From Hyphomicrobiales bacterium (GTDB lineage: Bacteria > Pseudomonadota > Alphaproteobacteria > Rhizobiales > Rhizobiaceae): a stretch of 64,000 bases of DNA. The position numbers and the translations under genes are program-made. Location: NCBI GenBank assembly GCA_900472625.1, contig UCIT01000026.1, positions 62,001-126,000 on the forward strand. Reading direction: 5' to 3'. The notes below the pieces were generated by a model, which was not told the origin of the DNA, ran no database searches, and saw only the letters and a program-made list of their open reading frames with translations. This document shows, one piece after another, positions 9,309 through 16,110 of this stretch. Within the stretch, counting starts at the first letter, position 1; each line of letters opens with the position of its first letter.

Positions 9309-9348
9309 GCTTAACGAATCCTTACTCGATCCGGGACATTTCTTGCAT

Positions 9349-9528
9349 TCATGATCGTCTAGCAAGGAAATCGACGGCATCACCCTTTGTTCGATCGAGC
9401 TTTACCCGAAGTTCATATGTGCCGGTATCGTCTTGAATTTCCTGGGGCCCAGCATCGCGGGCAGCGTCAAGCAGGCGCTCGAAGCTTCCTTGCGCCTCTT
9501 TGGCGGTCCAGATTTTCCGAGATTCCAT
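9349..9528 (-). CDS. Phd/YefM-like antitoxin
   Basis: A 59-aa protein from ATG 9528, with GGAG seven bases upstream; a longer start at 9549 has none. The sequence WTAKEAQGSFERLLDAA followed by GPQEIQDDTGTYEL is the standard N-terminal DNA-binding fold of prevent-host-death antitoxins, and the end DFLAR resembles the start of a toxin-binding tail, though it is short. It would repress its own promoter and neutralise a toxin. The nearest candidate is the PIN protein on the opposite strand 98 bp away. Phd and toxin genes normally lie in one operon, so the divergent layout is unusual. Confidence 0.75.
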   Translation of the reverse strand: MESRKIWTAKEAQGSFERLLDAARDAGPQEIQDDTGTYELRVKLDRTKGDAVDFLARRS

Positions 9529-9625
9529 CGAGCTACTCCAAGGACTCATTGGTTAAACACTTAGCAAATGGCGACGCCTTAGCCTAGGTCCTAATCGGTC
9601 CGACCAATGAAACACGGCAAGACTC

Positions 9626-10222
9626 ATGGGCGCCATCATTCTCGACACGAACATTATCAGCGACGCTCACCTTCCGGAGCCACCGGATTGGTTGTTGAAG
9701 TGGATCGCATGTCTTGGCCCCGAATCCGTCGTCATTCCTTGGATCGTCATATATGAGACCGAGTACGGCATCAGATATGTCGAGCGTTCGAGTGCCTCTA
9801 GGGCCGCAGAGGTTCTCGAATGGTTCGAGGTCTTTCTGAGCAAACGGATGATCATACTGGACATGAACGTCGCTGGCGCACGGCTGCTCGGCCAGATGGC
9901 AGCCTGCACGCACCTAAGGGGCTTTTTCGAAACTCAACCCCGCACTAACAAGTGGGGCGAGGAACTCAAGAATGACAAGATCAAACTGGGCGCCGACGTG
10001 ATGATAGCCGCAATGTCGATCGCTCACGGAATTCCCATAGCATCGCTGAACACAAAAGATTTTCTCCTAATTCACAGGCACTTTCCGATTCCGGGCCTCT
10101 ACAATCCGAGTTGGGATGACTGGGCTGTCCCGCCGCCGATTGGATGGGGGATGGACCGCAACGCGAACGACGACTTCGAAGATGGTCGGGTAACAGGCAG
10201 AGCACGAGACGTCTCGCGGTAA
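9626..10222 (+). CDS. PIN-domain ribonuclease toxin (VapC/FitB-like)
   Basis: A 198-aa protein whose N-terminal 145 residues are a PIN domain: ILDTNIISDAHLPEP at the start (Asp7), YETEYGI near 50, GADVMIAAMSIAHGIP near 125 and LNTKDF near 145 give the acidic active-site residues. Such proteins are Mg-dependent RNases, usually toxins held by an antitoxin. The C-terminal 45 residues (proline-rich, then acidic) go beyond the usual 135-150-aa length. The ATG at 9626 lacks a strong ribosome-binding site. The divergent Phd-like gene is the probable antitoxin. Confidence 0.78.
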   Translation: MGAIILDTNIISDAHLPEPPDWLLKWIACLGPESVVIPWIVIYETEYGIRYVERSSASRAAEVLEWFEVFLSKRMIILDMNVAGARLLGQMAACTHLRGFFETQPRTNKWGEELKNDKIKLGADVMIAAMSIAHGIPIASLNTKDFLLIHRHFPIPGLYNPSWDDWAVPPPIGWGMDRNANDDFEDGRVTGRARDVSR

Positions 10223-10388
10223 ACCGAGCTCAGAGCAATGAAGCCGCGCGATTTCGATTTCTGATCCTCCAAACTGTAGACCCGGCTCACGACCTGTAGC
10301 AATTTGGGACTCGCATAAAATTTTAGGGATCGGATTTGCGAGCCGGCAACGCGGAGGTGATAGCAGTTCGCGTCGAAGGAGCGCCAGA

Positions 10389-12446
10389 TTGCCAACACCC
10401 GAGCACGACGAAGATCCGAAGACGGCAGCGGAGAAAGCTGTCAAGGCGCGCCTGCTCGCGGCCAAGGAACAACTGCTGGCATTCCGGCGCAAGCAGACCG
10501 AATACTTCCTCAAGGCCGCGTCCGAAGTCCTCGCCTTGAAGGCGGATCTTCCCAAGGACGAGGTCAAGACGTTGGTCACGTGGCTCCATGCAGACGTCGG
10601 ATTTTCGCTCGCAGAATCCAAATCCTACCTCGGGTTCGACCAGGACTTGAAGGAGATGGAGCACAGCTTCATCGTGGCGCGGACATCGCCCGACACGATG
10701 CGCCAGCTCGTGAGGAGCACCCGCAAGACCCGCTCCGATGCCTACATTCTCGTCAGACGCAACGATTACATCGACGCGCCGAAGGTCAGAAGCATTCGTA
10801 AGGTCAACGCTGTCGCGACCACTTCGATGGAGACGGCGGGGAGGCGCCTGCGTAACGAGATGTTCTCGCGTGCGGCAAGGCGGCTTGGGGATGATAAGAA
10901 GCAATCCCTGGAACGAGACGCTAGCGACCTGCTTGAACTAATGGGGCAGGAGTTTGGTATGGAGAATTCACGGGAGTCCTACAACGTATCGGACGCCCGA
11001 CCAACTCCGGAGGCAGTCAGCCAAAAGGCTGCAGCAGTCAGACGTTCTCTCGAGGAGCTCTTCCCGGACTTTCAAGACCAAAGCCCCGATTTGCGGCGCT
11101 TCGAGGAGAAGGGCGTCGCCGCCGCATCGATAGCCCGCGCATGGCAGACCCTCCGCCGCCTTCAGCGCGACATCTACGGACACAAATGCACGTATGGAGA
11201 TCCGTACAACAACATAGAGTCCCGCATGACGATCGAATTTCTCGCGGGAATCCGGCAGGTCGGCATACATGGTATCCGTCTGGCGTCCACAGCGAGGCCG
11301 CAGGCTAAGTCAGGTTTGACGTTCGTCGACATCGACGCAGGCGTTGGCACAACCGCCCTAGGTCTCAATGCTGCTGGCTTCGAGCCTCTCGGAGTGTTCG
11401 GGCGGGACGTGAACGGCATCGCTGCTATCCGGTCGAACATGCCGCACTGGAGGCCACAGGACGTTTCAGAAATTGTCCACCAGGTGGAGTTTCTGCAGTC
11501 CAAGGACGTCGACGTAGTCACAAGCGGCATGCCGTGGCATCATCGCAAGAAGCACGACCAGCATGGATCTGGCAGGAAGGCGATCAAGCAGGACGCGATC
11601 GACGCGGTCAAGAAAATCAGACCGAAAACCTTCTTTTTCGAGGTTCTCAGGAAAGATTCGATGGACGCCCAGTTCTTCGAGGATTTCAGGAAGTCGGACT
11701 ACGAAGTCCGGTGCCACAAGATCGACGTCGGCAGCTTCGGTATCCCCCAGGAAAGAGCGCGATACATAATGGTAGGCGTCAGGAAAGGGGTCGGTTCGAT
11801 CCCGTCGATACCGCTAATCGACCCGCCTGTCAAAATGTCGATCTGGAAAGCGATGGGCGACTTGATCAACCGGTATGTTGCGGCCGCCTCAACAAGTGAG
11901 GAGAACCGCGAAGCGTTCGTCAAAAAATGGAAAGGCCGTTGGCAAACAGGCTATGCGCCATCATTTCCCAATTTCGCCGAGCCTCGCGACCTAAAGGGAT
12001 GGTCCAGCTTGGGTATCGACATTGACGATCGCCCTATCTCTGCTTCGGCAGATGCGTTGGCGGGCGGCCTGAAACTGACGAACGAAATGCTGTTGCGGCT
12101 ACAAGGCTTTCCCATCGGATGGAGAGTCAGGGGGCCGTCGAGTTCGAACTCCCGGCTCGTCGCAGCCTCGTTGCCGCCCGTCGTGGCCAAGATGATAGGC
12201 TTGGCCATTCATTCGGCACTCAACGGAACCGAATTCGACCATCGCCGGGCGCTTCGCTATGGGTTGCTCGGAAAAGAGGGCTACGTCCCGGTGCATGGCC
12301 GCGTCGTTCTTCCGCCCAACGTCTGGGCCTTCATTTCAGATCCTGGACAGGCCCTGGTCGATCACGGGATCGGCCGCCGGCTCCTTGACATGAACCGCCC
12401 TTTAAAGCGCATAGCGTCGTGGCATCCACACGCGGCTGTGAGCTAA
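10389..12446 (+). CDS. Degenerate C5 cytosine methyltransferase paralogue lacking the catalytic Cys
   Basis: A 685-aa protein starting at TTG 10389, seven bases after AAGGAG. It is paralogous to the methyltransferase at 3698 across both halves: the charged N-terminal region aligns (LKAASEVLALKADLP here, LASEIEALEACLP there), and the C-terminal half keeps the order of C5-MTase motifs. Motif I is FVDIDAGVGTTALGL (312), but motif IV reads SGMPWHHRKK, with Trp383 in place of the catalytic Cys. Motif VI reads FFFEVL, keeping Glu418 but losing Asn-Val. Motif VIII QERARYIMVG is intact and motif X is altered to AASLPP. It is not a random pseudogene: the frame is full length. It may bind DNA or S-adenosylmethionine, or act as a non-catalytic partner. 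Confidence 0.85.
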   Translation: MPTPEHDEDPKTAAEKAVKARLLAAKEQLLAFRRKQTEYFLKAASEVLALKADLPKDEVKTLVTWLHADVGFSLAESKSYLGFDQDLKEMEHSFIVARTSPDTMRQLVRSTRKTRSDAYILVRRNDYIDAPKVRSIRKVNAVATTSMETAGRRLRNEMFSRAARRLGDDKKQSLERDASDLLELMGQEFGMENSRESYNVSDARPTPEAVSQKAAAVRRSLEELFPDFQDQSPDLRRFEEKGVAAASIARAWQTLRRLQRDIYGHKCTYGDPYNNIESRMTIEFLAGIRQVGIHGIRLASTARPQAKSGLTFVDIDAGVGTTALGLNAAGFEPLGVFGRDVNGIAAIRSNMPHWRPQDVSEIVHQVEFLQSKDVDVVTSGMPWHHRKKHDQHGSGRKAIKQDAIDAVKKIRPKTFFFEVLRKDSMDAQFFEDFRKSDYEVRCHKIDVGSFGIPQERARYIMVGVRKGVGSIPSIPLIDPPVKMSIWKAMGDLINRYVAAASTSEENREAFVKKWKGRWQTGYAPSFPNFAEPRDLKGWSSLGIDIDDRPISASADALAGGLKLTNEMLLRLQGFPIGWRVRGPSSSNSRLVAASLPPVVAKMIGLAIHSALNGTEFDHRRALRYGLLGKEGYVPVHGRVVLPPNVWAFISDPGQALVDHGIGRRLLDMNRPLKRIASWHPHAAVS

Positions 12447-12489
12447 ATGCTTTTTGTCGACGAACGGTAACGGACGCCCCGCCACCAAT

Positions 12490-13209
12490 TCACGGAGCAC
12501 CACTCAACCGGATGGATGCTTCGAGCTCGACGAGTGCGGCCCCGAGCTCGCTAGCCGCTTCCGCGTGGTCGTCTTCCTCTCCCAGGAACCGTAGTACTTG
12601 CCCGTCTTTGAGAAGAACCGCCCGCCTTTCTCGATACTCGACCTCGAATGAGCGGCCTGCGTACTCGAACACGTAGGCTTCTTTTCCACCATCCCTGCGA
12701 ATAACATCCACTTGCTCGATGTTTCGACGCCGGCATTCCGGCGCGAGGAACTCCCACAACTGACCGATATCTATGTCGCTCACCACGTAAGGGAGGTCGA
12801 GGCCGAAAGCCTGCGGCGCGAGCGCTTGGCCGCGCAGGTTTTCCGCGGCCAATTCGAAAGCCCTGTCCACCTGCGCGTCGGTTTCGCCAGGCGCGACCGG
12901 ATGGCCCCAAAGCATGCAGAAATCGCGTTCGTAAAAAATCCAGCCATTCGTTCCAACGGGGTACGACACCGTCTCGTCGAGATCGAGCATGACATGCTTC
13001 CAAGTGATCTCGTCTTCTCGAGTCCATTTCGCTGGCGGAAAGATGAAGCAGGTCGGCGACACCCAGCGAACGCCGTTCTCATCTCTTCGGTCAAAGCAGA
13101 GCACCAGTTCGTCCTCGGACGTCTTACGGAGGCTATGGCGCAGGCCGAGTTCTCTCGTGACCGGTCCCAACCGCTGCTTGATCTCCATCAGACGTTTGCG
13201 CACGTACAT
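12490..13209 (-). CDS. Hypothetical 239-aa protein
   Basis: I do not recognise this protein. It begins with a basic helix (MYVRKRLMEIKQRLG) and has aromatic-rich segments (CFIFPPAKW, GTNGWIFYERDFCMLWG). The middle contains a stretch typical of soluble alpha/beta proteins, and the C-terminal 70 residues are rich in charged residues with a beta-like EYRERRAVLLKDGQVLRFLG. There is no signal peptide or membrane segment. It converges on the degenerate methyltransferase gene with 43 bp between stops and is divergent from the transposition operon. The codon use looks normal for the window, so the gene is probably real. Confidence 0.7.
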   Translation of the reverse strand: MYVRKRLMEIKQRLGPVTRELGLRHSLRKTSEDELVLCFDRRDENGVRWVSPTCFIFPPAKWTREDEITWKHVMLDLDETVSYPVGTNGWIFYERDFCMLWGHPVAPGETDAQVDRAFELAAENLRGQALAPQAFGLDLPYVVSDIDIGQLWEFLAPECRRRNIEQVDVIRRDGGKEAYVFEYAGRSFEVEYRERRAVLLKDGQVLRFLGEEDDHAEAASELGAALVELEASIRLSGAP

Positions 13210-13597
13210 TTCCCGTTCTCCCCGATGTTATCAAGAAGATCGTCCCGCACCGCCACGCAACCGACAAGGGTCGGCGGGCGACTGCAAAGGCGTCGCCTGC
13301 CTGTTAACTATAGTTAAGACTTTATTAAAATTCGAATTGACGCCAACGTCTTTCGGCGTCGAAATGCGGGCACGTTTTCTTTGGCTGATCGGGACGAATC
13401 CCATGACCAATGCGCGAAACATACGCCCCACGCGGCGATAGGCATACGAGCCATATGAAGCGCTCGCGGTTCTACGGACCGCGCGACCTGTTTTCTCGGC
13501 AACCTGCACCCAGAACAAACCGGAACATTTGAAAGATTCGCGAGGTCCCGGCCCGACCTGGATTCTCTTTCTGGTTGCTTTTTCCAGAGTTTACAAC
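13210..13597. other. Divergent region upstream of the transposition operon, with dyads
   Basis: No convincing gene. It holds an A+T-rich core at 13302-13340 with a perfect 14-bp palindrome TTAACTATAGTTAA (13304-13317). An inverted repeat GACGCC/GGCGTC lies at 13339-13344 and 13355-13360, and a short palindrome AGGCGTCGCCT at about 13288. This is where the promoter and the transposase-binding end of a Tn7-like element would be expected, but I cannot define a terminal repeat. Confidence 0.5.
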
Positions 13598-14050
13598 GTG
13601 AGAAAACGAGCGCTCTACTTGCGCGAGATTTGGCAGTCCCGATCGGAGTTCGACATGCGTTTTCTTATTGCTGACCTCAACGTGCACCCGCTCCTTCAGA
13701 AGTGGATGGGCCGGTATTTTGGTGAGACCTGCAGCGCGAGCGAGATGCTGATGCTTTTGACGATCGTCTATGCCTGGAACCGTTATGCTGATGACCTCGA
13801 CATGCGCCACATGCAGGTCGTACGGAAGATCGTCGCTATCGCCAAGGCCACAAGTCGTCCCCAGCGCGTTCCGACGCGCAAGCAGTTCGAATCCTTGCTT
13901 CATGACTATGACCTCGAATTCTACCGCAATCCGGTCGGACGCGGCGCCCGGCTGATTTCGACACAGACCTCGAAGAAGGTCTTCGACGCCATCGTGAGCC
14001 ACGAGAAGGCAGCGTCGACCACCCGAATAGGTACGCCGCGCGCCGCGTAA
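13598..14050 (+). CDS. Hypothetical protein at the head of the transposition operon
   Basis: About 150 aa from GTG 13598, or 131 aa from ATG 13655, which has GGAG six bases before it. I favour the longer form weakly because its first residues (RALYLREIWQS) resemble those of the next small gene (RALPYLRELWSK). The middle (SASEMLMLLTIVYAWNRYADDLDMRHM) is helical, and the rest is basic. I recognise no family. It is the first of eight same-strand genes ending with tniQ, so it is probably part of the element rather than host DNA. Confidence 0.55.
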   Translation: MRKRALYLREIWQSRSEFDMRFLIADLNVHPLLQKWMGRYFGETCSASEMLMLLTIVYAWNRYADDLDMRHMQVVRKIVAIAKATSRPQRVPTRKQFESLLHDYDLEFYRNPVGRGARLISTQTSKKVFDAIVSHEKAASTTRIGTPRAA

Positions 14051-14231
14051 GGCCGCCCGTCACCGCAAACCTCGCTCAGTCATGACCAGGAGAACTGCCT
14101 TGTCGCAGATCGAACCCGTGCGCGCTTTTTCTGCCGAGAACACTTCGCTCGTTCCTCGGCCTCGGCCGCCTCCCCAGCCATCCACGCCCGTCCAGTTCTT
14201 CCGTTCAAAACGTTCGCAGAAGGAGACATCT

Positions 14232-14438
14232 ATGCGCACCACCATCGACAATATCCTCGGCAAGGACCGCAGTGGTCCCTCGGACTTGAACATCGGCATT
14301 TATCGCCACGATGACCAATACGTGCGCGCCTTGCCCTACCTGCGCGAGCTCTGGTCCAAGAACTCGTCGACGTCGGGCACGAAAGCCCCTCGCCGCGATC
14401 AGGCGTCCCGCGCCGCAGTTGTCTCGTCGGCTCGCTAG
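14232..14438 (+). CDS. Small hypothetical protein of the transposition operon
   Basis: A 68-aa protein from ATG 14232 with AAGGAGA at a good distance. An in-frame TTG at 14100, itself preceded by AGGAG at seven bases, would add a 44-aa proline-rich extension, so two forms are possible. The sequence includes YRHDDQYVRALPYLRELWSKNS, whose latter part resembles the N-terminus of the preceding gene product. It ends in a basic, Ser/Ala-rich tail. I recognise no family. Confidence 0.5.
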   Translation: MRTTIDNILGKDRSGPSDLNIGIYRHDDQYVRALPYLRELWSKNSSTSGTKAPRRDQASRAAVVSSAR

Positions 14439-14442
14439 CATT

Positions 14443-14480
14443 TCGCTGGACCGGCCGCGACACGCCGCCCGGTCCAGCGA
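14443..14480. terminator. Intergenic GC-rich hairpin
   Basis: An 11-bp perfect stem (14443-14453 with 14470-14480) with a 16-nt loop lies between two operon genes. There is no U run, so it may be an attenuator or RNA-stability element rather than a full terminator. Similar hairpins recur at 14903, 16058 and 19192. Confidence 0.5.
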
Positions 14481-14530
14481 GCGCAGCCGCGACCCTTTTT
14501 CCACAAATCATGTGATCCCAGGAGATTGCG

Positions 14531-14857
14531 ATGAAGACTTCCATCCAAAAACTACTCGTCGACACAAAGGCGCTGCCGCGGCGGTGGGACTCGCCCTTTT
14601 CCGCAGGCGGCGTATTTGCAGCGCAGCTTGATCGACTGCTGCCTGAGGACCCTGAGACTTGCATCATCGTTGCCGTGAATTTTCGCCTAGACTGGCCCCC
14701 GCGCAAGACCAAGGCTGTCTGGCTCGCGTTAGTCGCAGCATTCGCTGCACATGACGTGCCCCTGCCCGTCAGCGAGCGGACGTTCTACCGCCGGGTCGCC
14801 GCTGAACGCGAATATGGCCGTGTCCGCCACGCCACGCGACGTGGCTACCCGACCTAG
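14531..14857 (+). CDS. Small hypothetical protein with a helix-turn-helix-like end
   Basis: A 108-aa protein from ATG 14531 with AGGAG seven bases upstream. The C-terminal third (WLALVAAFAAHDVPLPVSERTFYRRVAAE) has the spacing of a helix-turn-helix (helix, turn at Pro-Leu-Pro-Val-Ser, recognition-like helix), but I cannot assign a family. The N-terminal half has FAAQLDRLLPEDPETCIIVAVN. It precedes the TnsA-like gene and is a candidate operon regulator or DNA-binding accessory factor; that is inference only. Confidence 0.6.
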   Translation: MKTSIQKLLVDTKALPRRWDSPFSAGGVFAAQLDRLLPEDPETCIIVAVNFRLDWPPRKTKAVWLALVAAFAAHDVPLPVSERTFYRRVAAEREYGRVRHATRRGYPT

Positions 14858-14902
14858 GGCCCCACTGCGCGACACTTGGCTCATGGCCTTCCAGAATTCG
14901 AT

Positions 14903-14923
14903 CGGCCGCTTTGTCTGCGGCCG
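14903..14923. terminator. Intergenic GC-rich hairpin upstream of the TnsA-like gene
   Basis: A 7-bp stem of CGGCCGC with GCGGCCG (14903-14909 and 14917-14923) around a 7-nt T-rich loop. It lies about 50 bp before the start codon of the TnsA-like gene. The role is unknown; it is one of four hairpins in this operon. Confidence 0.4.
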
Positions 14924-14970
14924 GCAGGCGCCTCGCGCTCAATCTATCCGATTTCTACAAGGAGAAGTGC

Positions 14971-15804
14971 ATGTCTGTCATCGCATCGCAAAAACTCGCC
15001 CGACGCATCGATCGCAGGCGCGCGGGCCTCGGTTTCCTTGACCGTCGCCTCCCGCGTGATGAACGCATTATCGGAATGCACGACCGGGCGCTGCGGCGTA
15101 CCGTGCGAATTCCGGCTGCTCATCACGCCGGCCAGCTCCGCTCGTACGAACCGACGCACGGTCTCGCAACTCGCCTTCCCCCCGTACGCAACGCAAGCAC
15201 CGCGCGCGGCTGGACGATCTACAAGAACGTGATCGTCTCGCATGAAAGCGAGCTCGAGCATCGAGTGTCTCTTCGCACTCAAGCCAGAAACGACGTCGTG
15301 GCGCTCCACTCGCAGTACCCGGTGTTCGACTACGACGGCGCGGATGGAGAGGCCCACACGCACACGACGGACTTCTACGTGGAATATGACGACCATTGGA
15401 CCGAGGCGCTGGTCGTGAAGCACGAGAAGGAGCGGGCCGAGGCCGAGGACGTTATCCGACGCATCTTCGACGACCCGTCTTCGCAGGTCGTCGACAACAT
15501 CGTGCTCCTCACGGAAACCTACGGGAATATCGAAGCTCTGGAAAACGCGAACATGGTGCTGTGGTCGCGCGAATACCATCACCAGCCGGACGTCGACGAA
15601 CTTCTCGACATCGTTCGTCGTCAGCCGGGGTGGGTTCGCTTCGGAACCCTCCTGATGCACACCCCCTACATCGACCGTCGACGCGCCGCGATCTGGCGGC
15701 TCATCGACGTCGGCATCCTGTTCTCGTCGACAGGCGAGAAAATCACCGAACTCTCCTGGCTGGGATACGACCCGGCCGGCAGCGCCACTGGACTCCGCGG
15801 CTAA
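14971..15804 (+). CDS. TnsA-like endonuclease subunit
   Basis: Read from ATG 14971, with AAGGAG six bases upstream, the protein has 277 aa, close to Tn7 TnsA. TnsA has a restriction-endonuclease fold and cuts the 5' ends of the element so that it moves by cut-and-paste. Here SHESELEHRVSL (Glu92 to Glu96), the HTTDFYVEY stretch (Asp134) and ALVVKHEKE (Lys150) give the Glu ... Asp ... x-x-Lys order of the active site, and the 16-residue gap between Asp and Lys fits. The residue that is Gln in Tn7 TnsA (two before Lys) is Val here. The C-terminal third (IDRRRAAIWRLIDVGILFSS) looks like the winged-helix part. The order before the transposase gene supports the call. Confidence 0.75.
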   Translation: MSVIASQKLARRIDRRRAGLGFLDRRLPRDERIIGMHDRALRRTVRIPAAHHAGQLRSYEPTHGLATRLPPVRNASTARGWTIYKNVIVSHESELEHRVSLRTQARNDVVALHSQYPVFDYDGADGEAHTHTTDFYVEYDDHWTEALVVKHEKERAEAEDVIRRIFDDPSSQVVDNIVLLTETYGNIEALENANMVLWSREYHHQPDVDELLDIVRRQPGWVRFGTLLMHTPYIDRRRAAIWRLIDVGILFSSTGEKITELSWLGYDPAGSATGLRG

Positions 15805-15821
15805 ACGAAAGGACAACGCAC

Positions 15822-16052
15822 ATGTCTGCACAGCTCAAAAATCTGCCTCCACGTCGCACCGAGGTGCCGCTGTCGGAGACCGACCGCGTCTTCCTCGAGG
15901 GCAAGGTCTACGTCCCTTATCGTCAGCCGCTTGGCTACCTGCTCGTCCGCAGTGACAAGCCGGAGTGCCAGCGCTTCGTGTCGCATGCAGGCCTTCGCTT
16001 GCTGCTGGAGACGGCTGCCGCCCAACTCCTGTACCGCGCGATCGCCTGCTGA
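15822..16052 (+). CDS. 76-aa protein homologous to the transposase N-terminal region
   Basis: A 76-aa protein from ATG 15822 (AAAGGA about seven bases upstream). Its residues from LSETDRVFLEG onward align without gaps to the start of the transposase encoded 58 bp downstream (LSPEDRLWLHK): I count 17 identities in 56 positions, including LS-x-x-DR, YV, Gly, LV, Pro and LE. The protein stops where the homology ends, so it is a free copy of that region. In phage Mu, the repressor and the transposase share a DNA-binding N-terminus, so a regulatory or competing role is plausible, but this is inference. Confidence 0.7.
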   Translation: MSAQLKNLPPRRTEVPLSETDRVFLEGKVYVPYRQPLGYLLVRSDKPECQRFVSHAGLRLLLETAAAQLLYRAIAC

Positions 16053-16057
16053 GTTAC

Positions 16058-16078
16058 GCGCCGGCCACGTGCCGGCGC
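16058..16078. terminator. GC-only hairpin between the 76-aa gene and the transposase gene
   Basis: A perfect 8-bp stem GCGCCGGC with GCCGGCGC (16058-16065 and 16071-16078) and a CACGT loop. It falls between the stop at 16052 and the Shine-Dalgarno site of the transposase gene at 16100. A stable stem here could limit transposase expression relative to the upstream small protein. Confidence 0.5.
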
Positions 16079-16110
16079 ACCTTTCACTGTCGTCTTTTTG
16101 GAGGGTCAAT

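Noticed and set aside
13312-13340. Resemblance of AGTTAAGACTTTATT to the reverse of a Tn7 transposase-binding site
   Set aside because: The match is short and falls in a generally A+T-rich tract, and its orientation is the wrong way round for an end facing the tns genes. A distant Tn7 relative would not be expected to keep the E. coli Tn7 site, so I treat it as chance.
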